A stretch of DNA of 64,000 nt from the NCBI GenBank assembly GCA_963693085.1, contig OY856410.1, forward strand, positions 882,309,335 through 882,373,334, read 5' to 3'. Positions 50,461 to 63,559 of the stretch are shown piece by piece. The DNA comes from Alisma plantago-aquatica (taxonomy: Eukaryota > Streptophyta > Magnoliopsida > Alismatales > Alismataceae). The translations under genes and the position numbers were made by a program. Each line of letters begins with the position of its first letter. Position 1 is the stretch's first letter. The notes beneath the pieces are model-generated. The model was not told the DNA's origin. It did not search any database and worked only from the letters and a program-made list of their open reading frames with translations.

Positions 50461-51030
50461 AGTATGAATAGTTCTTTCAGACTGTCCATCTGTCTGTGGG
50501 TGGAAAGTGGTACTGAACCTCAACTGCGTTCCCAACACTTTGTGCAACTGTTCCCAAAAATGACTCGTGCACTGGGGACCTCTGTCGGAAACTATCATTG
50601 CGGGTACACCGTGCAAACACACTGTGTCATCCACATACACTTGAGCAAGCTTCTCTGTTGTATACGTTGTCTTCACATGTATGAAATGAGCATACTTTGT
50701 CAACATGTCCACTATCACCCAAATGGAATCATGATTCTTAGCTATCCTTGACAAACCAGCTATGAAATCCATGGTTATATGATCCCATTTCCACTGCGAT
50801 ATCGACATGGGTTGCAATGTACCTGTCGGCTTTTGATGCTCAACCTTGACTTGCTGGCATACCGCACACCTAGCCACAAACTCAGCTACATCTCTCTTCA
50901 AGCCAGGCCACCAATATAGATCCTTCAGATTATGATACATCTTGGTGACACCTGGATGCATGACATACATCGATGTGTGTGCTTCCTCGAGCACTAACCT
51001 CCTCAAATCATCAACATCGGGGACCGCCAT
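50443..51030 (-). pseudogene. Gypsy integrase core
   Basis: Inserts the cDNA into the genome. The open stretch shows the zinc-binding HHCC module (HPGVTKMYHNL...CAVC) and the catalytic triad context: DFIAGL, VSDRGPQ and GQSERT (D, D, E all present). It ends in a stop after LEDLL where the family continues. The nearest upstream in-frame stop region separates it from RNase H, so this is part of one broken pol, not a gene on its own; the ATG at 51030 is internal. Confidence 0.88.
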
Positions 51031-52626
51031 CCTACCATGATAGAAAACTAGTCCATCCTCAGACTCATGGAACCCATCACACTTTTTGCTACCAAACTCT
51101 GTTTTGATTAATTGAATGGAAGCATCTGCCTACTGTGCGTCTTTGATCTACAGTCTCAACGTAGGCTTTACTTGCATCTGTGCTAATAGTCCTGCCAACA
51201 AGGAGACTTCCAACTGTACATTCATCTGCTACAAAGAGACAAACATATCCCGCCTATGGCATACCAAGGAACTCAACTGTTCCTTCTTCATAGGAAGAGA
51301 ATAAGACTTTCTGCTAAGCGCATCAGCTACCACGTTCGCCTTACCAGGATGATACTCAATGGTGCAATCATAATCATTGATCATCTCCATCCAGCGATGT
51401 TGTCGCATGTTCAGCTCACTCTGTGAGAAGATGTACTTCAAGTTCTTATGATCTGTAAAGATTTGACACACTTCCCCATAAAGATAGTGCCTCCAAATCT
51501 TTAGCGCATGGACCACCGCAGCCAGCTCTAAATCATGTGTCATATAGTTCTCCTCATGTTTCTTAAGCTGTCGCGAAGCAAAAGAAACCACATGATCTTC
51601 CTGCATCAACACACATCCTAAGCCTTTCTTGGAAGCATTGCAGAAAACAACATAGCCTTTCCCAGGCTCTGGAAGCACTAACATTGGAGCACTAGTCAGC
51701 TTCTCCTTCAAACTTTGGAAAGCTTGCTGACAACGATCATCCCAGACAAAATGTACATCCTTCCTGGTCAACTTTGTCAGCGGAAACACGATCGCACTGA
51801 AGTTTCTTATAAACCTCCGGTAGTATCCTACTAAACCCAAAAAACTACAAACTTCAGTCGGCGTCTTTGGTTGCTCCCATTCTACAACTGACTCCACCTT
51901 CTTAGGGTCCACTCTGACTCCTTCTACAGATATCACATGACCCAAGAAAGTCACTTCTTTCAGCCAGAACTCACACTTACTAAACTTGGCATACAACTGA
52001 TGTTGGCGTAGAAGAGTCAATGCTTGTCAAAGATGTTATTCATGCTCTTGACTGTCCCAACTATAGATCAAGATGTCATCTATAAAAACCACAACAAATT
52101 GGTCTAGAAATGGACGGAACACCCGGTTCATCAGGTCCATAAAAGTAGCAGGCACATTGGTTAGCCCAAACGGCATGACCACGAACTCAAAGTGACCATA
52201 CCTCATCCTAAAAGTTGACTTTGGTATGTCCTCATCCTTAATCCTCAACTGATGATATCTAGACTGCAGATCGATCTTTGAAAACATTGTAGCACCACAC
52301 AACTGATCAAACAGATCATCTATCCTCGGTAGCGGGTACTTGTTCTTGATTGTAACTTTGTTCAATTGCCAGTAATCTATGCACAACCACATCGACCCAT
52401 CTTTCTTCTTTACAAATAAGACTGGAGCACCCCACGACGATGTGCTCGGTCTGATGAAACCTTTATCCAACAACTCCTGTAACTGCTTCTTGAGCTTTTC
52501 CATCTCGGCTGGAGCCATCCTGTACGGTGTTTGAGCAACTGGTTGTGTCCCTGACACTAGGTTGATCTCAATGTCAATCTCTCGAGGTGGGGGAACACCA
52601 GGGAACTCATCGGGAAACACATCCAC
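51031..52626 (-). pseudogene. Gypsy reverse transcriptase and RNase H
   Basis: Copies element RNA to DNA. 52626-52036 holds the RT fingers and palm: [44 protein letters not shown] and the catalytic [11 protein letters not shown]. Two stops (about 52028-52036) break it. 52020-51229 carries the thumb ([19 protein letters not shown]) and RNase H ([46 protein letters not shown]). The RNase H catalytic motif usually reads CDAS; here it is CNAS, so a catalytic Asp is replaced by Asn. Confidence 0.9.
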
Positions 52627-53160
52627 AAACTCTCAAATAACATGCACCTCCTCAAGGATAGGACCTTTTGCCTGGTTATCCACAATGTGAGCTAAGAACG
52701 TCGTACATCCTTGCCGGAACAACTTATCTGCCACCATAGCTGACACTAAACACGTCAAAACAATCTTCCTATCTCCTTGGAAGATCCACTTCTCACCACC
52801 ATCCACAAACACTACTTGCTTGGAACCACAGTCCAACACTACCTTATACTTCTCTAAGGTATCCATCCCAAGGATTACATCGAATCTATGCATATCAATT
52901 GGTATAAGATCTACTTGTATACTGTGTCCCGAAAAGGATAAGACACAAGACAGACACACCTCTCGAAGCATCGACGAACCATCAAGAGGGGTTTCTAACA
53001 ATAGACTATCTCTCTTACAACTAATAGGTAAAAGACAGCTATCAAGCATACTACGTGTGATAAAAGAGTGTGTATCACCCGGGTCAACCAGAACAAATAT
53101 AAAGCAAGAAGAAGACAAATCAGAATGTAATAACTCCATCTAACCTACCACCACTTGTGG
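52627..53160 (-). pseudogene. Gypsy aspartic protease
   Basis: A retropepsin-like domain: VLVDPGDTHSFIT stands where the family has 'ALIDSGATHSFIS', so the catalytic Asp is kept but the Ser-Gly-Ala context is altered. The flap and core follow (FDVILGMDTLEKYKVVLDC). It runs without a stop from 53139 to 52633 and then is broken from RT by one stop. Confidence 0.83.
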
Positions 53161-54394
53161 GTTGACTATCGCCTTCGACGGACTCATAGCATAGAATCAA
53201 GTCGTTGCTTTTTGTCATCCATGCCCTCTGCTTCCTTGGGTAGACGATCCGCTTGCGATGATTGCCTGCGTCCTCACCCTCTGTTACCACTATACTACTG
53301 TCTATCTGACCCTTGCTGATTCTGCCTCGGCTGTTGTGTCACTTCAACATCTCTCTTTGGGCAATTTGTCCTGAAATGTCCCGTCTGTCCATAGATATAG
53401 CATGCCCTATCCTCAAACTATGGCCTAGATGACCCTGTCACTACCACTGAAGCTGTACTATGGGCTTTGGATGGCAAAAATCCACACCCTCTTCCCTTAC
53501 TCGAAGACCACTGTGACGGCACACTGAAACCTTGTATCATAGAAGGTGCTGAAAACCTTGGCTTCTTGAAGCCATCAGACCTCTGCCTCGGGAACTGAGC
53601 AGGCCTTTTCTTGGTCATGGACTCTCTCTTCTCCTTGACATACCGTTCTATCCTTCAGACATACTCCACAAATGTGGCAAACCGCTCCTGGTTCTCTAAA
53701 GCAACAACATGTGTTGTCAACTCAGCGCTCAAACCCTTCTCAAACTGTCTGATTCTCTTGTCATCTTTCGTCACCATGTGAGGACAAAACCTCAACATGT
53801 CCATAAACTTAGCTTCATACTCAGGGATGCTCATCGATCCTTGGCACAGGTGCTCAAACTGGTTGATCTTCTCATCCAGATACATCTTCGGGAAGTATTA
53901 GCTCATGAACTCCCATCGGAAGAAGTCCCAACAGATCACCTCACTGTGCCACTTCTACTCTTTGATGGCCCACCAATGGCCAACACTACCTTTCAAAAGG
54001 TAGACAACGCGCTTGACTTTGTCTGCTTTGGGGATGTCAAGGATCTGGAAGGCCTTCTCAAGACCTGCCAGCCACAGATCTGCATTCGCTGGATCAGTCG
54101 TTCCAGCATAATCCCAAGCTTTGACTCGACAAAGTCACTGAAGGTATTCCCAATACCCAATGTTTCACCATGGGAAGTCTGTGCTCTCGGTGGAGGCACT
54201 GGCAATCTTTCCACCATGAGATTCATCATAGCCATTAACTGCCCCATAAGATACTGATAGGCAGGGTTTTCAAGAATGGCTGGGTCAAGTTGGGGGACCT
54301 CAGGCACCCGATCTTCATGTGCCTACACTCTTGCTCCATCAACTGATGCATCATCACTGCTCTCAGCAGCATGATCTTCATGGTTTCCAGACAT
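53161..54394 (-). pseudogene. Gypsy gag pseudogene
   Basis: Starts at ATG 54394-54392, about 110 bp from the PBS. Order: acidic N-terminus (MSGNHEDHAAESSDDAS), then a stop, DPAILENPAYQYLMGQL, the capsid region (LWLAGLEKAFQILDI...VYLLKGSVGHWW in another frame, MYLDEKINQFEHLCQGSMSI, IRQFEKGLSAEL), an Arg/Lys-rich linker, and a zinc knuckle CYIYGQTGHFRTNC at about 53400-53360, where the second Cys of the CCHC motif is Tyr. At least three stops and one or two frameshifts make it non-functional. Confidence 0.85.
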
Positions 54395-54507
54395 CTTTAA
54401 GATTTATCTTCCGCTGAGGGTAGAAGGTTATTGTAAGAAAATCTGGAATACTCACAAGAACAGACACAACCCTAGTCCTAGATCCCTGTAGACTCAGTGA
54501 ACCTAGA

Positions 54508-54519
54508 GCTCTGATACCA
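54508..54519 (-). other. Primer-binding site of gypsy element
   Basis: Minus-strand TGGTATCAGAGC, perfect, four bases from the 5' LTR. Confidence 0.9.
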
Positions 54520-57234
54520 AACTTGTAGCGCCACATCCCGCTATCACAGAGACAATGAGACGTCACGCGAAAACGTGCAGAACTACCATAAACCACATAT
54601 TACCGAAAACACGGGTTAATTAAAACCAATTTGTAGAAAGTAAATAAAAGAGAACTATTGCAACCAGAACCTCATCCTGCAGAGAAACAAGTTATATAAA
54701 CATTCATAAGCCTTAATATATTGTTCACATCTTAGAGAAACCAGCTGTCCATGAGACCACAGTTCACCGTCTGTTTATACATATATTACAGACCACATCA
54801 GGCCAACAACAGGATATACAAAATTACAACGGCTTATTCATCGTGAAACGTCGTCAAAACACCTCCAAGGACCTGAGAGTACATGGATGACTCTAGGACT
54901 CTACTACAAAACAACCAAAACAGTATCATATACATCTCTTGCCTCCTACTGCTCTTCTTGCTGCTCGGTCACAACCTCATGACCACCACCACATCTAGCA
55001 CGATCACCTAAAAAGGTTGTAAACCAGCGGGGTGAGATACACAGTCCCAACGAGAAACACAACTCCCCGTTGAAACTATAAAACCTCAGAAAGGTTAAAG
55101 CAGATAAAGAAGATATCTATTATAAGCAGATTATATGAGTAGGAGCAGGACTTATATTATTTAACAAACTTACTAAGGTATCCAAGAGACATATAACCAG
55201 ATATTCTTTATGGAACATGATTGACAAGATAATCTTTATAAGAAATTATCACAAAACATAAGGAACATACAATTAACTGCAAGGTATATTTAAATCAACT
55301 ACACAAGAAAGGCCTCAACCAACGTTCCATGTTTTGCCCTAAGCAATAAATACTATTTGGCTAGATTACGTATTATCATGCCCTGAGGAAGTGAGCCGTA
55401 CCGCTCAAATCCAACCAACGGATGTGAAGCCCGGAGCTGGTGCCATACAAGGTCAATGAAAGAGCCAGACTCCACGACCTCTCCTCCTCATGGTCAGTGA
55501 TGAAAACCAAAGTAGGACCGCAATCTCATGCTTAAGTGGCCTCAGCCACAGGGTCAACCCTACAGGCTACCCATATCTCTAGACCGTAGTACAGGTCTCG
55601 ACGCTAGTATACCTTGAGCCATGAGCCGGTTCACCGTGCTCTGAGCCATGAATGCATTTATGCTCCATCACACTGAGCCATGGTCCTGTTCGCCATGCTC
55701 CAACTATCCTGAGTCTGCAACCACAGTTGCACTCAAATCCTCTTATTTTTGGCTAGGAGAGACCCCGCATATTCAACAATATGCGCTCTAGGTAATCCCG
55801 CATGATAAACCTATTTCACCATCACCAACTACTGACGATGATGGATCTATGGCCAAAGAAAACTACATGATATGTTCCACTATAATTAATTAGTATATTT
55901 TAAGTGGATTTTTGAGGCAACCAATTTGTAAAACATAGACAACATTGAGTTACATTATTACTGCCATGGAATCTCAATCCCTCATCACAAAATGCCACTG
56001 CCTCTCAAGGCATCATCATCCTACATCATCATCCTGGGATAGCAATCCCTTATCTCAACATCATAGGATAACACCTCAACTAGGCACTCAACCTTTATCA
56101 GGTCCACAAACCTTTCATCATATTGGTGATACATGTTATCTCATCATCAAGGATTATCATCATTAAGTGTTATTCACACACATATGCCTCATAGCTCTTC
56201 TCTGGCTATGAATTCATCTGATACACCTGCATGGTTAGTATGCATATCAAGAGAGATAACTTAAGTCACCAAACACATATCTTTCTAATTATCATGTTAT
56301 TAGGGTTGCAGATGCACATGTTTGGAACAATCATCCATAATCATAATTACATGAAGCATAAAGCTGTTTTAATTTCATTATTGTTATCAAACCATGAGCA
56401 TCCAATATCCCTAAACTTATAAACATAAACATGTGTCTTATCATCTTAATTAGCATCATCTTTCAGTATCAAACATATCACAGTTCACAACCTATCATCC
56501 ATATTGCAGCAACAACATAGGTGTGGTTACAAGATAACAAATCACCCACTAGGGTTTCTCAGGTTAAACATAACCCTCACCAAAGGTACCATCTACCCTC
56601 ACTAAAAGCCTATCGACTGGGGAACTTAGCCACTCATAACGGCCAACCATGTCGTGCACCCATGCACTAAGGGTATCGTGCAACCTGATCCAAGAGTATG
56701 TATCATGCACCCAAAGAGCAAGGGGGTGTATCGGGAAACTAGATGTGTCAGACAAGTCCCTATCGCCCATTAGGGTTAAGGTTTCATATCAGGAAGCCAT
56801 CATCACTATATTGGCCAAGGTCATGGCACCCAAGCTCAACACTGTATCGCCCAACAAGCCCACTACAACAAACGACACCAAGGCACCGCGAGATGACCTA
56901 TCGTCCAACTAGGTTAAGCACAACATCTCGATCACCGCTAAGGCACCTAACAAGGGTCCACCATCCAAACACCATATCGGACAACACAAAACCACCCTAT
57001 GTCGCTCAAGGCACAAAATAGAGGTATCTACTAAACACCATATCGGCCAAGGGACATCTAGGGTTCAACACTCCCAAAGCCATCTCGGGCAACAAAGCCA
57101 ACAGAACTCAACTTAACATATTGTCCAAGCAAAAACCCTAGAATAGGGGTATCGTGCAAAGCACAAGGTCCATATCGGTTTGGTCATCACCAACCTCAAG
57201 ATCACCATCATCAAACCCTAATAGATCAAGAGAG

Positions 57235-57515
57235 TTGGCTCACCTCTCAACAACCAAGAGAGAGGGGTATTGCACAACCTCCATCACATATTGGGCATCA
57301 AGGTAGGTCATCCATATCGGTCAAACCTTCAACCTCAACTAGGTCATCAACAAGCAAAGGCTCACCTCTCAAATCCATGGTGAGAGTAGAGTATTGCCCA
57401 AGCAACTAGAATATAGACTCACCTCTCAACGACTAAGGAAGAGAGGGGTTTTGCCTACACCACTAGAGCTCAAGCTCACTTCTCAAAACCAAGGAGAGAA
57501 AGGGGTATTGCCCCA
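57235..57515. repeat. Degenerate 60-70 bp repeat in gypsy LTR (right copy)
   Basis: Same four-unit array as at 48310-48600, with units beginning GGCTCACCTCTCAA or GACTCACCTCTCAA. Confidence 0.7.
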
Positions 57516-58045
57516 AGGAAAACCTAATCCATAGGTTCGGCCAACAAGGTCCAAGGTCATACAACTATCAACATCATAACCACTAAGTCTGACAAGATTA
57601 AAGGTACAAACTAGAGCAAGAAACATATCCAACAAGATGCAAGGCCGATCAAGATCATATATGAACATGCAACATAAAAGAAGGTAGTATACTGGGGTTA
57701 GGAGTTATGTAACCCACCTCAAGCAAGCTCCAAGCTCCTAGCACCAAGCTTTCAAGCTCCAAGCACCACCTTCAACCACCTCAAGAAGAGAAGCAAATCT
57801 CATAACCACCATGGCCGAAGATAAAGCAAGAAGGAGAAGAAGGTGCTAAGGAAAGAGGGGAAAGATGCTCACCACAAGAAGAGAAGCAAGACACACTCTA
57901 GGGTTCGGCCACCACTAGAGTAAGAAGAAGACTCCACCAAAGGGGATCGGCCACCAAGCTTGCTCTACCAAGGAGATGTATGGTCCACCAAGGAAGAAGG
58001 GAAAAACTAAGGAACTAAATAGCTAAGCAACTAAAGAGAGGGTTG

Positions 58046-58053
58046 TATATATA
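58046..58053 (-). promoter_or_regulatory. Candidate TATA box of gypsy 5' LTR
   Basis: TATATATA in a sharp AT island between GC-richer flanks, about 570 bp from the U3 end. It is conserved in the other LTR (TATATATAAAA at 49123-49133). Confidence 0.55.
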
Positions 58054-58619
58054 CAAGAGGGTCTATGGGGCACCCACCTTGGTGTTGATCCACATGTGCA
58101 TGTCCAAGGCACCACTTGTCCAAAGCCATGACACCTTGCTAAACCCATGCTCATGTCATTCCACCAACTAACAAAGGGTCAGACACTTGTCTAAGGTATG
58201 GTGACAAAAACAAGGCAAGGTCAAAGTGGTCACCTTGGGTGACACAACCCACTGGGCGACACACCCCATCTAGGCGACACAGGTCACTAAGGTGCTCTTT
58301 ACACGACACAAGGCCTCAACAAGGCAAAGCAAAGAAAAGCAAATCCCAACAAAGCTCAACAAGGCCCAAAACTACTCAAGCAACAAGCCTAACCCATCCT
58401 CTTAACCCTAGAGGATGCAAGGAGAGAGAAAAACATCTTTCAAGGTGACAAACTTGCACATCAACCCTAAAACTTGGGTTATTTACAAGTTGCACCTCCA
58501 ACTCTTAACAAAGCACAAACAAACCCTAATCACCATCTCAGGTGATTAGCAGGCATCTAAACACAAGGTCTAGGCAAAGCAAACAGGGTAAACCCAAAAC
58601 AAACGTTAGGGTTCTTACA

Positions 58620-59545
58620 GGTTGGTTCAAAGTTAGATAAGGAATTCGACCTGGTGGGGTCCGGTAGGAAAACATATATGAAAATGGTCTAAAGAAGAAT
58701 GTGATCAAGAAACTAAGTGCAAAATAAAATAAAATATGACTCCAAACACCTCTTATTACTTTAATTTGGAGAAAAAGAAGGAGACTAGTCATGATCTAAG
58801 AGATTGCATTGAATCCAAATTGGAAACTTGATTTCTCATCAAATCTTTGCATCTTTTTTTGTAAGTTCTTGATTCCATATCCTTTCTCCCTCTTTTACCC
58901 TTTTCCATCCCCATGGTTGTAGTTTTCCAGATATTTACATAAACATCCTAGTTCTTCACTTCTTTTGCTGACTTCCTCTCTTTTTATCTCCATATTGGGT
59001 CCAATGCTAATGGTTTTATGGACAAATCGAATCTTGGAGGCCTTTGGCGCAATAACCCCATTTTGACCTTGAAGTTGCTTACTTGGGTAGATGATGAGTA
59101 ATGCAACCCTTGTTTTAAAGTGTTAATCATACCAAAAACATTAGATTGATCAAATTAATGTTCTTTAAATGTAAGTTGGACTAATATAGGGTTTGAGGGA
59201 ATTTGAGATGACATGTAATGAAATTCAAAATTTATGGACTTATTACAATATTTATTGATGTATAGGAGAAAATTCATTCACATAAACATAAATCACATGG
59301 AATTTTTCTATTTTTTCTTAAGTGTGTCAACTTCGATCTATTACTTTTTACAAAATGATATTTGTTGTTCTTGTTTCTCATAAAACTTCTTGAGATGACC
59401 AAATATCACTAAATTTTGTTATTATTATAGATAATTATGATTTGTGAACTCTAAGTATAAAGTGATCCCTTATCGTGGAAAAAGGGGTTGATTCCATGAA
59501 AATGGCCTAGAATGACTTCAAAGAGGCTCAACTTAGGGTTTTATC
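58620..59545. other. Flanking sequence, no gene seen
   Basis: Begins with the right GGTTG duplication of the gypsy element and continues the sequence left of 31008. AT-rich, with no coding or RNA signal. The last eight bases (GTTTTATC, 59538-59545) are the left target duplication of the hAT element. Confidence 0.6.
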
Positions 59546-60861
59546 TAGGGATGGCAATGGTGCTACAAAAAAAAAGTATATATGTGGATAAATGCATGAC
59601 ATAGTTGCACCAAGTGGTTATGGTTTTAACTTTTCAAAACCATTTTGGTGTGATGTGGTTATGTCTCTAGAGAAATACCATGGATGGAAATCATACCTCA
59701 AATAATTTAATAAACATACATCTAGAAATCAATCTTAACAACATAAGTTATTATTATTTTTGTCTAGATTCGTAGATATCTATTTTTTGATAGCATTGAA
59801 TATACCAAAAATAGAAGTAGGAAAGTCAATTATGTACAATTAGTATGCACATTATAGTCCCTTTTGTAAATTAGTAAACATGTGTGCCCCTTGTATGTTT
59901 TACTATGATATATGTTGCATTTAGTGTTTATATATTTATATTCACAGCTTATGTACTCTCGTGATAATGATTGTAGATGGAGTCAGGGTGATTCTAGGAA
60001 TCATCTAGTATATTATGTTTATTTTTATGGAATTATTTGGACCTCGTGTAAAATGTAAAAAATGAGAAAAGGGGAGAGAAAAGATTAAGGTGAAATTTGT
60101 GTTTCTTAGAATAAGTCATTATTATTTGTTGATTGGGTGGTGTAGTTTTTAGTGAAGAAAAAATCAAGTTAAGAAAAGTAATTAGGAGTAAAACCAATAC
60201 GAAATATAGAATAGAGAGAGAGAGTGAAAATTAAATCATTACATCTAATTATCATTATTTCTTTCTCCATTAGGAATTTAAATATTCTACCACCCTCCTA
60301 TAGTAATCATTTATATTTCTCCCTCCCTCTCTAATATAAAGGATCATTACATATATTCTAATATATTATCTCACTTCTCTCTTTTTATAAATAAGTATAA
60401 AGTGAAAAGAAATATAGTTACATGCTTAAAAACCAAGATAAATCGCAATGGGGGAGAAGGAAAGTAATCAAGATCGGAAAATTAATGAGGGCGACTTAAT
60501 ATGGGAGAAAGACTTGAGGTGCCATTAGAAGTGGAATATTATTATTTGTAAATCAAAGAATGTAAACTTTGTAATACGGGAGAGAGAGTCAATTTATTGT
60601 TCCAAAAGAGGATGATGTTTGTAATTTCAATGGACAAGAATGTGTAGTTGGAAAAGTAAGAGTGTCAATTGCTGTGAGAACAACTTGTCCATGATGTGGT
60701 GAAGTGTGTTGAATTGCAATGCGGTAAACTGTGGGTTTTCGCAATATGGATATGATTTCTAATATTATAAATTGTAGTGGATATGGTGTCTAGTTTTCAT
60801 ATCGTGGTGCAGATATGGGTTTGGTTCAAATTACACCATATCCGCACCACTGACATCCCTA
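59546..60861. mobile_element. Non-autonomous hAT transposon
   Basis: 1316 bp bounded by inverted ends TAGGGATGGCAATGGTGC (left) and, reverse-complemented, TAGGGATGTCAGTGGTGC (right), two mismatches in 18. The plant hAT consensus TAGGG-TG-CA fits. A perfect 8-bp target duplication GTTTTATC flanks it (59538-59545, 60862-60869), the length diagnostic of hAT. No transposase domain is found, so it depended on one in trans. Inside are a (GA)n run near 60212 and near-terminal GGATATGG-type motifs in both orientations. Confidence 0.9.
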
Positions 60862-60869
60862 GTTTTATC

Positions 60870-61408
60870 AGATGTTGGAATCTAATGAGTGTACATTACA
60901 TAATTGAATCCAGATATTTTGGTATTATTATTTTAGACCCATATATTCTTGAATTATATTGAATCCTCAAGGGTTATTCACTCAAATTGTATATATATTG
61001 GGTACCACCAAGATCTCTAGTTATTGTTTAATACCCCCACTCTACTAGATTTGTAGCATGATACCTTCCCAATTTGTGTTGGGCACACTCTACTAAACTA
61101 AACTTCCATCATACCTAAAATGTTTCATTGGTACACCACCTATCTATTATGGGTTACATCCTCCTCTATTTGATATTTAGTATCTCATATCACCCACCCT
61201 ATTACATAGCTCTCTGGAAAATCTCTACTTTGTTAAAGCTATCTAGTTATCACTATTTTTTCTATTACTACTCATTGAGAATTGAAGCTGCCTGACTGCA
61301 TTGACTATTAGAATAGAATACCCACTCAACTAACCATTTTCAAAAATTGATTGAGAATGTAGAATTTATTAGAACTGAATGTTTAGAGCTATAGAGACAA
61401 GGAAAACC
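60870..61408. other. Unassigned AT-rich sequence
   Basis: No coding, RNA or terminal-repeat signal seen. Confidence 0.6.
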
Positions 61409-62582
61409 TCATAACACCCAATGCCCTAGAGGGTGGTACTAGAGTTTTCTTCATGGACACAAACTAGGGATGCACCATAAATATAATATAGTCAATATCT
61501 TTAAGTATATTTGTGTTTCTCAAATAGTGAAAGAAAAACACACTGTAAAACCAAAATTCAAAGTATAAAAAAAGATATACAAAAAGAAATCATGGATGTC
61601 ACATGCCAAGAAATATCATTTATATGAGATATAAAGCATCCAATCAAGATAATCATATAGCAAACAATTGAACCCAGCGGGCCCCCGAGCTCATATCAAA
61701 AGGAGTTAGTCCAACATTCCCAAATCCAAAAGCCTCATAAATCTGGTAGTAAAACATATAGTCACAACCATATATTAGATACATAAACTTAATGTTACTT
61801 ATGAACCAATTAACATGTTTATGTATGATGAGGTCATCCTAAACCAAACCGTTGACCCCAATTCATATTACATATCACAAAAGTCATCACTTAAGTTTTT
61901 CTAACATAGTAAGGGTCTATAAGATCAACTTCATGCAAGATTACAACAAGGTAGAAAAATCAGCGATACTACCAATTAGTAAACATCATCACAGTCAAAA
62001 GGCTCAATTTTGACATCTCACCCCCAAAACACATCATGTATCCTCATTATGCATGACAAAACAATATATGCGTCTTTCCTGTAGAAGTTAGAATAACAAT
62101 AGATTCAAAATAACATTGTAAGGCTACAAGGTTGTAGGTCTTGTTTTCCAGATAAAAAAATATAAAGGCTTAAAATATTTAGACAATCCTAGCATAAGTT
62201 AGGAGTTCCGTAAATCTATTATTAAGATGATAAAATACCTTTGGTCAAAGGAAGAGGTCGTTGGAACATGGGCATGTGTGTGTGGTCTGGCCGCACCATG
62301 CTTGGGAGTGGGTCTTACCATGGTACACCCAGGCTCTAGGCCGGACAGGATGACTGAGGCTACTTACCCCCTCTTACATGAAATAAATCCATATATTATT
62401 TTCATATAACTGGCTTTTTATTAAACACATTTAATATATCTCAAGAAGATCATTGTTATAGTTTAATAAGACAAACACTCAAAAAAATATCTTACACCTA
62501 TCAAATAATAGTGATTCTAAAAGTTATTATTTATAAAACTATGGTTATTTAGTGAAAAGGGCCCTAAAGGTCAAGATGTTAC
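61409..62582 (-). mobile_element. Possible LTR remnant
   Basis: The stretch ends AAGGTCAAGATGTTACA, so the minus strand starts TGTAACATCTTGACC like a gypsy LTR. A candidate other end is TAACACCCAATGCCC at 61409. No target duplication (left CCTCA, right CATGT), no PBS and no partner copy in the window. The GC-rich island at 62260-62370 is unlike its surroundings. Tentative. Confidence 0.25.
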
Positions 62583-63559
62583 ACATGTGCAACCAAAACA
62601 TCATGACAAAATAATTTTACATTGTTTGCTACACCTTCCATAGACTATCTTCTTTTAAGATTCTTCTATCAAAAGCACTTATTTCCCTCACTTAATGTTC
62701 ATTCATTTGGTTCCTCAATATTACTTATCATTGTTCTTATGAAAATATTTAAGACATGCAATTTCATCTCAAAAGAAGATTGACTAGATCTTAGTGTTAT
62801 TATTTAAAGATTCACTCTTCATATTAATAGATGAAATTGCTATCACTTCATTTTAAAGTCTAAAATTTGATAGGCAGGATGTAGAGACGTTCTACATTTT
62901 TCTTCTTACTAGAACCTTCTCCACTATAAATGCCCTCTTCATAGAGAGTTGGAGGGGTAGAAGTATTTAAAAGCAGTATGCATTGTACGTCCCAAGAGTT
63001 CACTAAATAGAGTATATGTAGTATGCATGGGTATACATGGGAGTATATGTATTTTTTGTCTTTTAGTTATTATATCTATATAAATACATAATAATCATAC
63101 ACCATATTTAATATTTATAATTACATACTTTAGATGCAATCATACAAATATTCAATCAAACACAACTTAAATGTATAGATATATACGATGATGAGCTAAA
63201 TATAAAACAACCATATATGAATGTAATGTAAAAAAAGAGGAAGGTAGGCTGATTATAAGTGATGGTTTTAGTTACATTAAGAATAGGGGATGACGTTAAA
63301 ATTTGTCATCTTAGTAGTTTAACCATTTAAAAAAGGTGATTAGCTGGCCTTATATGCGGCCTTGAGGTCATGGTTCACTTATGCAGTTTGTTCAAGGGTC
63401 CAAACAATATATGCTGCCGATGGATGATTTTTTAAACATTGATGGGAAGAGAAGGATTTCTGGTGGATTATATTTTCAGACTACTCTGTACATTGATGGG
63501 ACCTAACACAATATAATCATGATATTCTCTATCTGAAGTTTTATCATAGGATGACAAGT
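62583..63559. other. Unassigned AT-rich sequence
   Basis: No coding, RNA or terminal-repeat signal seen. Confidence 0.6.

Larger units (their letters stand above)
31013..58619 (-). mobile_element. Ty3/gypsy (chromovirus-like) LTR retrotransposon
   Basis: LTRs of about 4.1 kb begin TGTAGCGCC and end CTTACA. They are flanked by a perfect 5-bp duplication GGTTG (31008-31012 and 58620-58624). The internal region (49722-54523) reads gag-protease-RT-RNase H-integrase on the minus strand, which is the gypsy order. The PBS is for initiator tRNA-Met. The left LTR is split by a 14.5-kb nested element. The native element would be about 13 kb. LTRs look about 90% identical. The end of integrase (ILDKRVKKLKRK...VKVLW) resembles the tail seen in Tekay/Del-like chromoviruses; that lineage is an inference. 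Confidence 0.92.
54524..58619 (-). repeat. Gypsy 5' LTR
   Basis: 4096 bp, starting TGTAGCGCCACATCCCGC and ending GTTCTTACA, followed by target duplication GGTTG. It is uninterrupted and serves as the reference for the empty site of the nested insertion (TAGGC at about 56090). Short frames inside (for example 56649-56912 on +) are antisense shadows also present in the other LTR. Confidence 0.92.
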
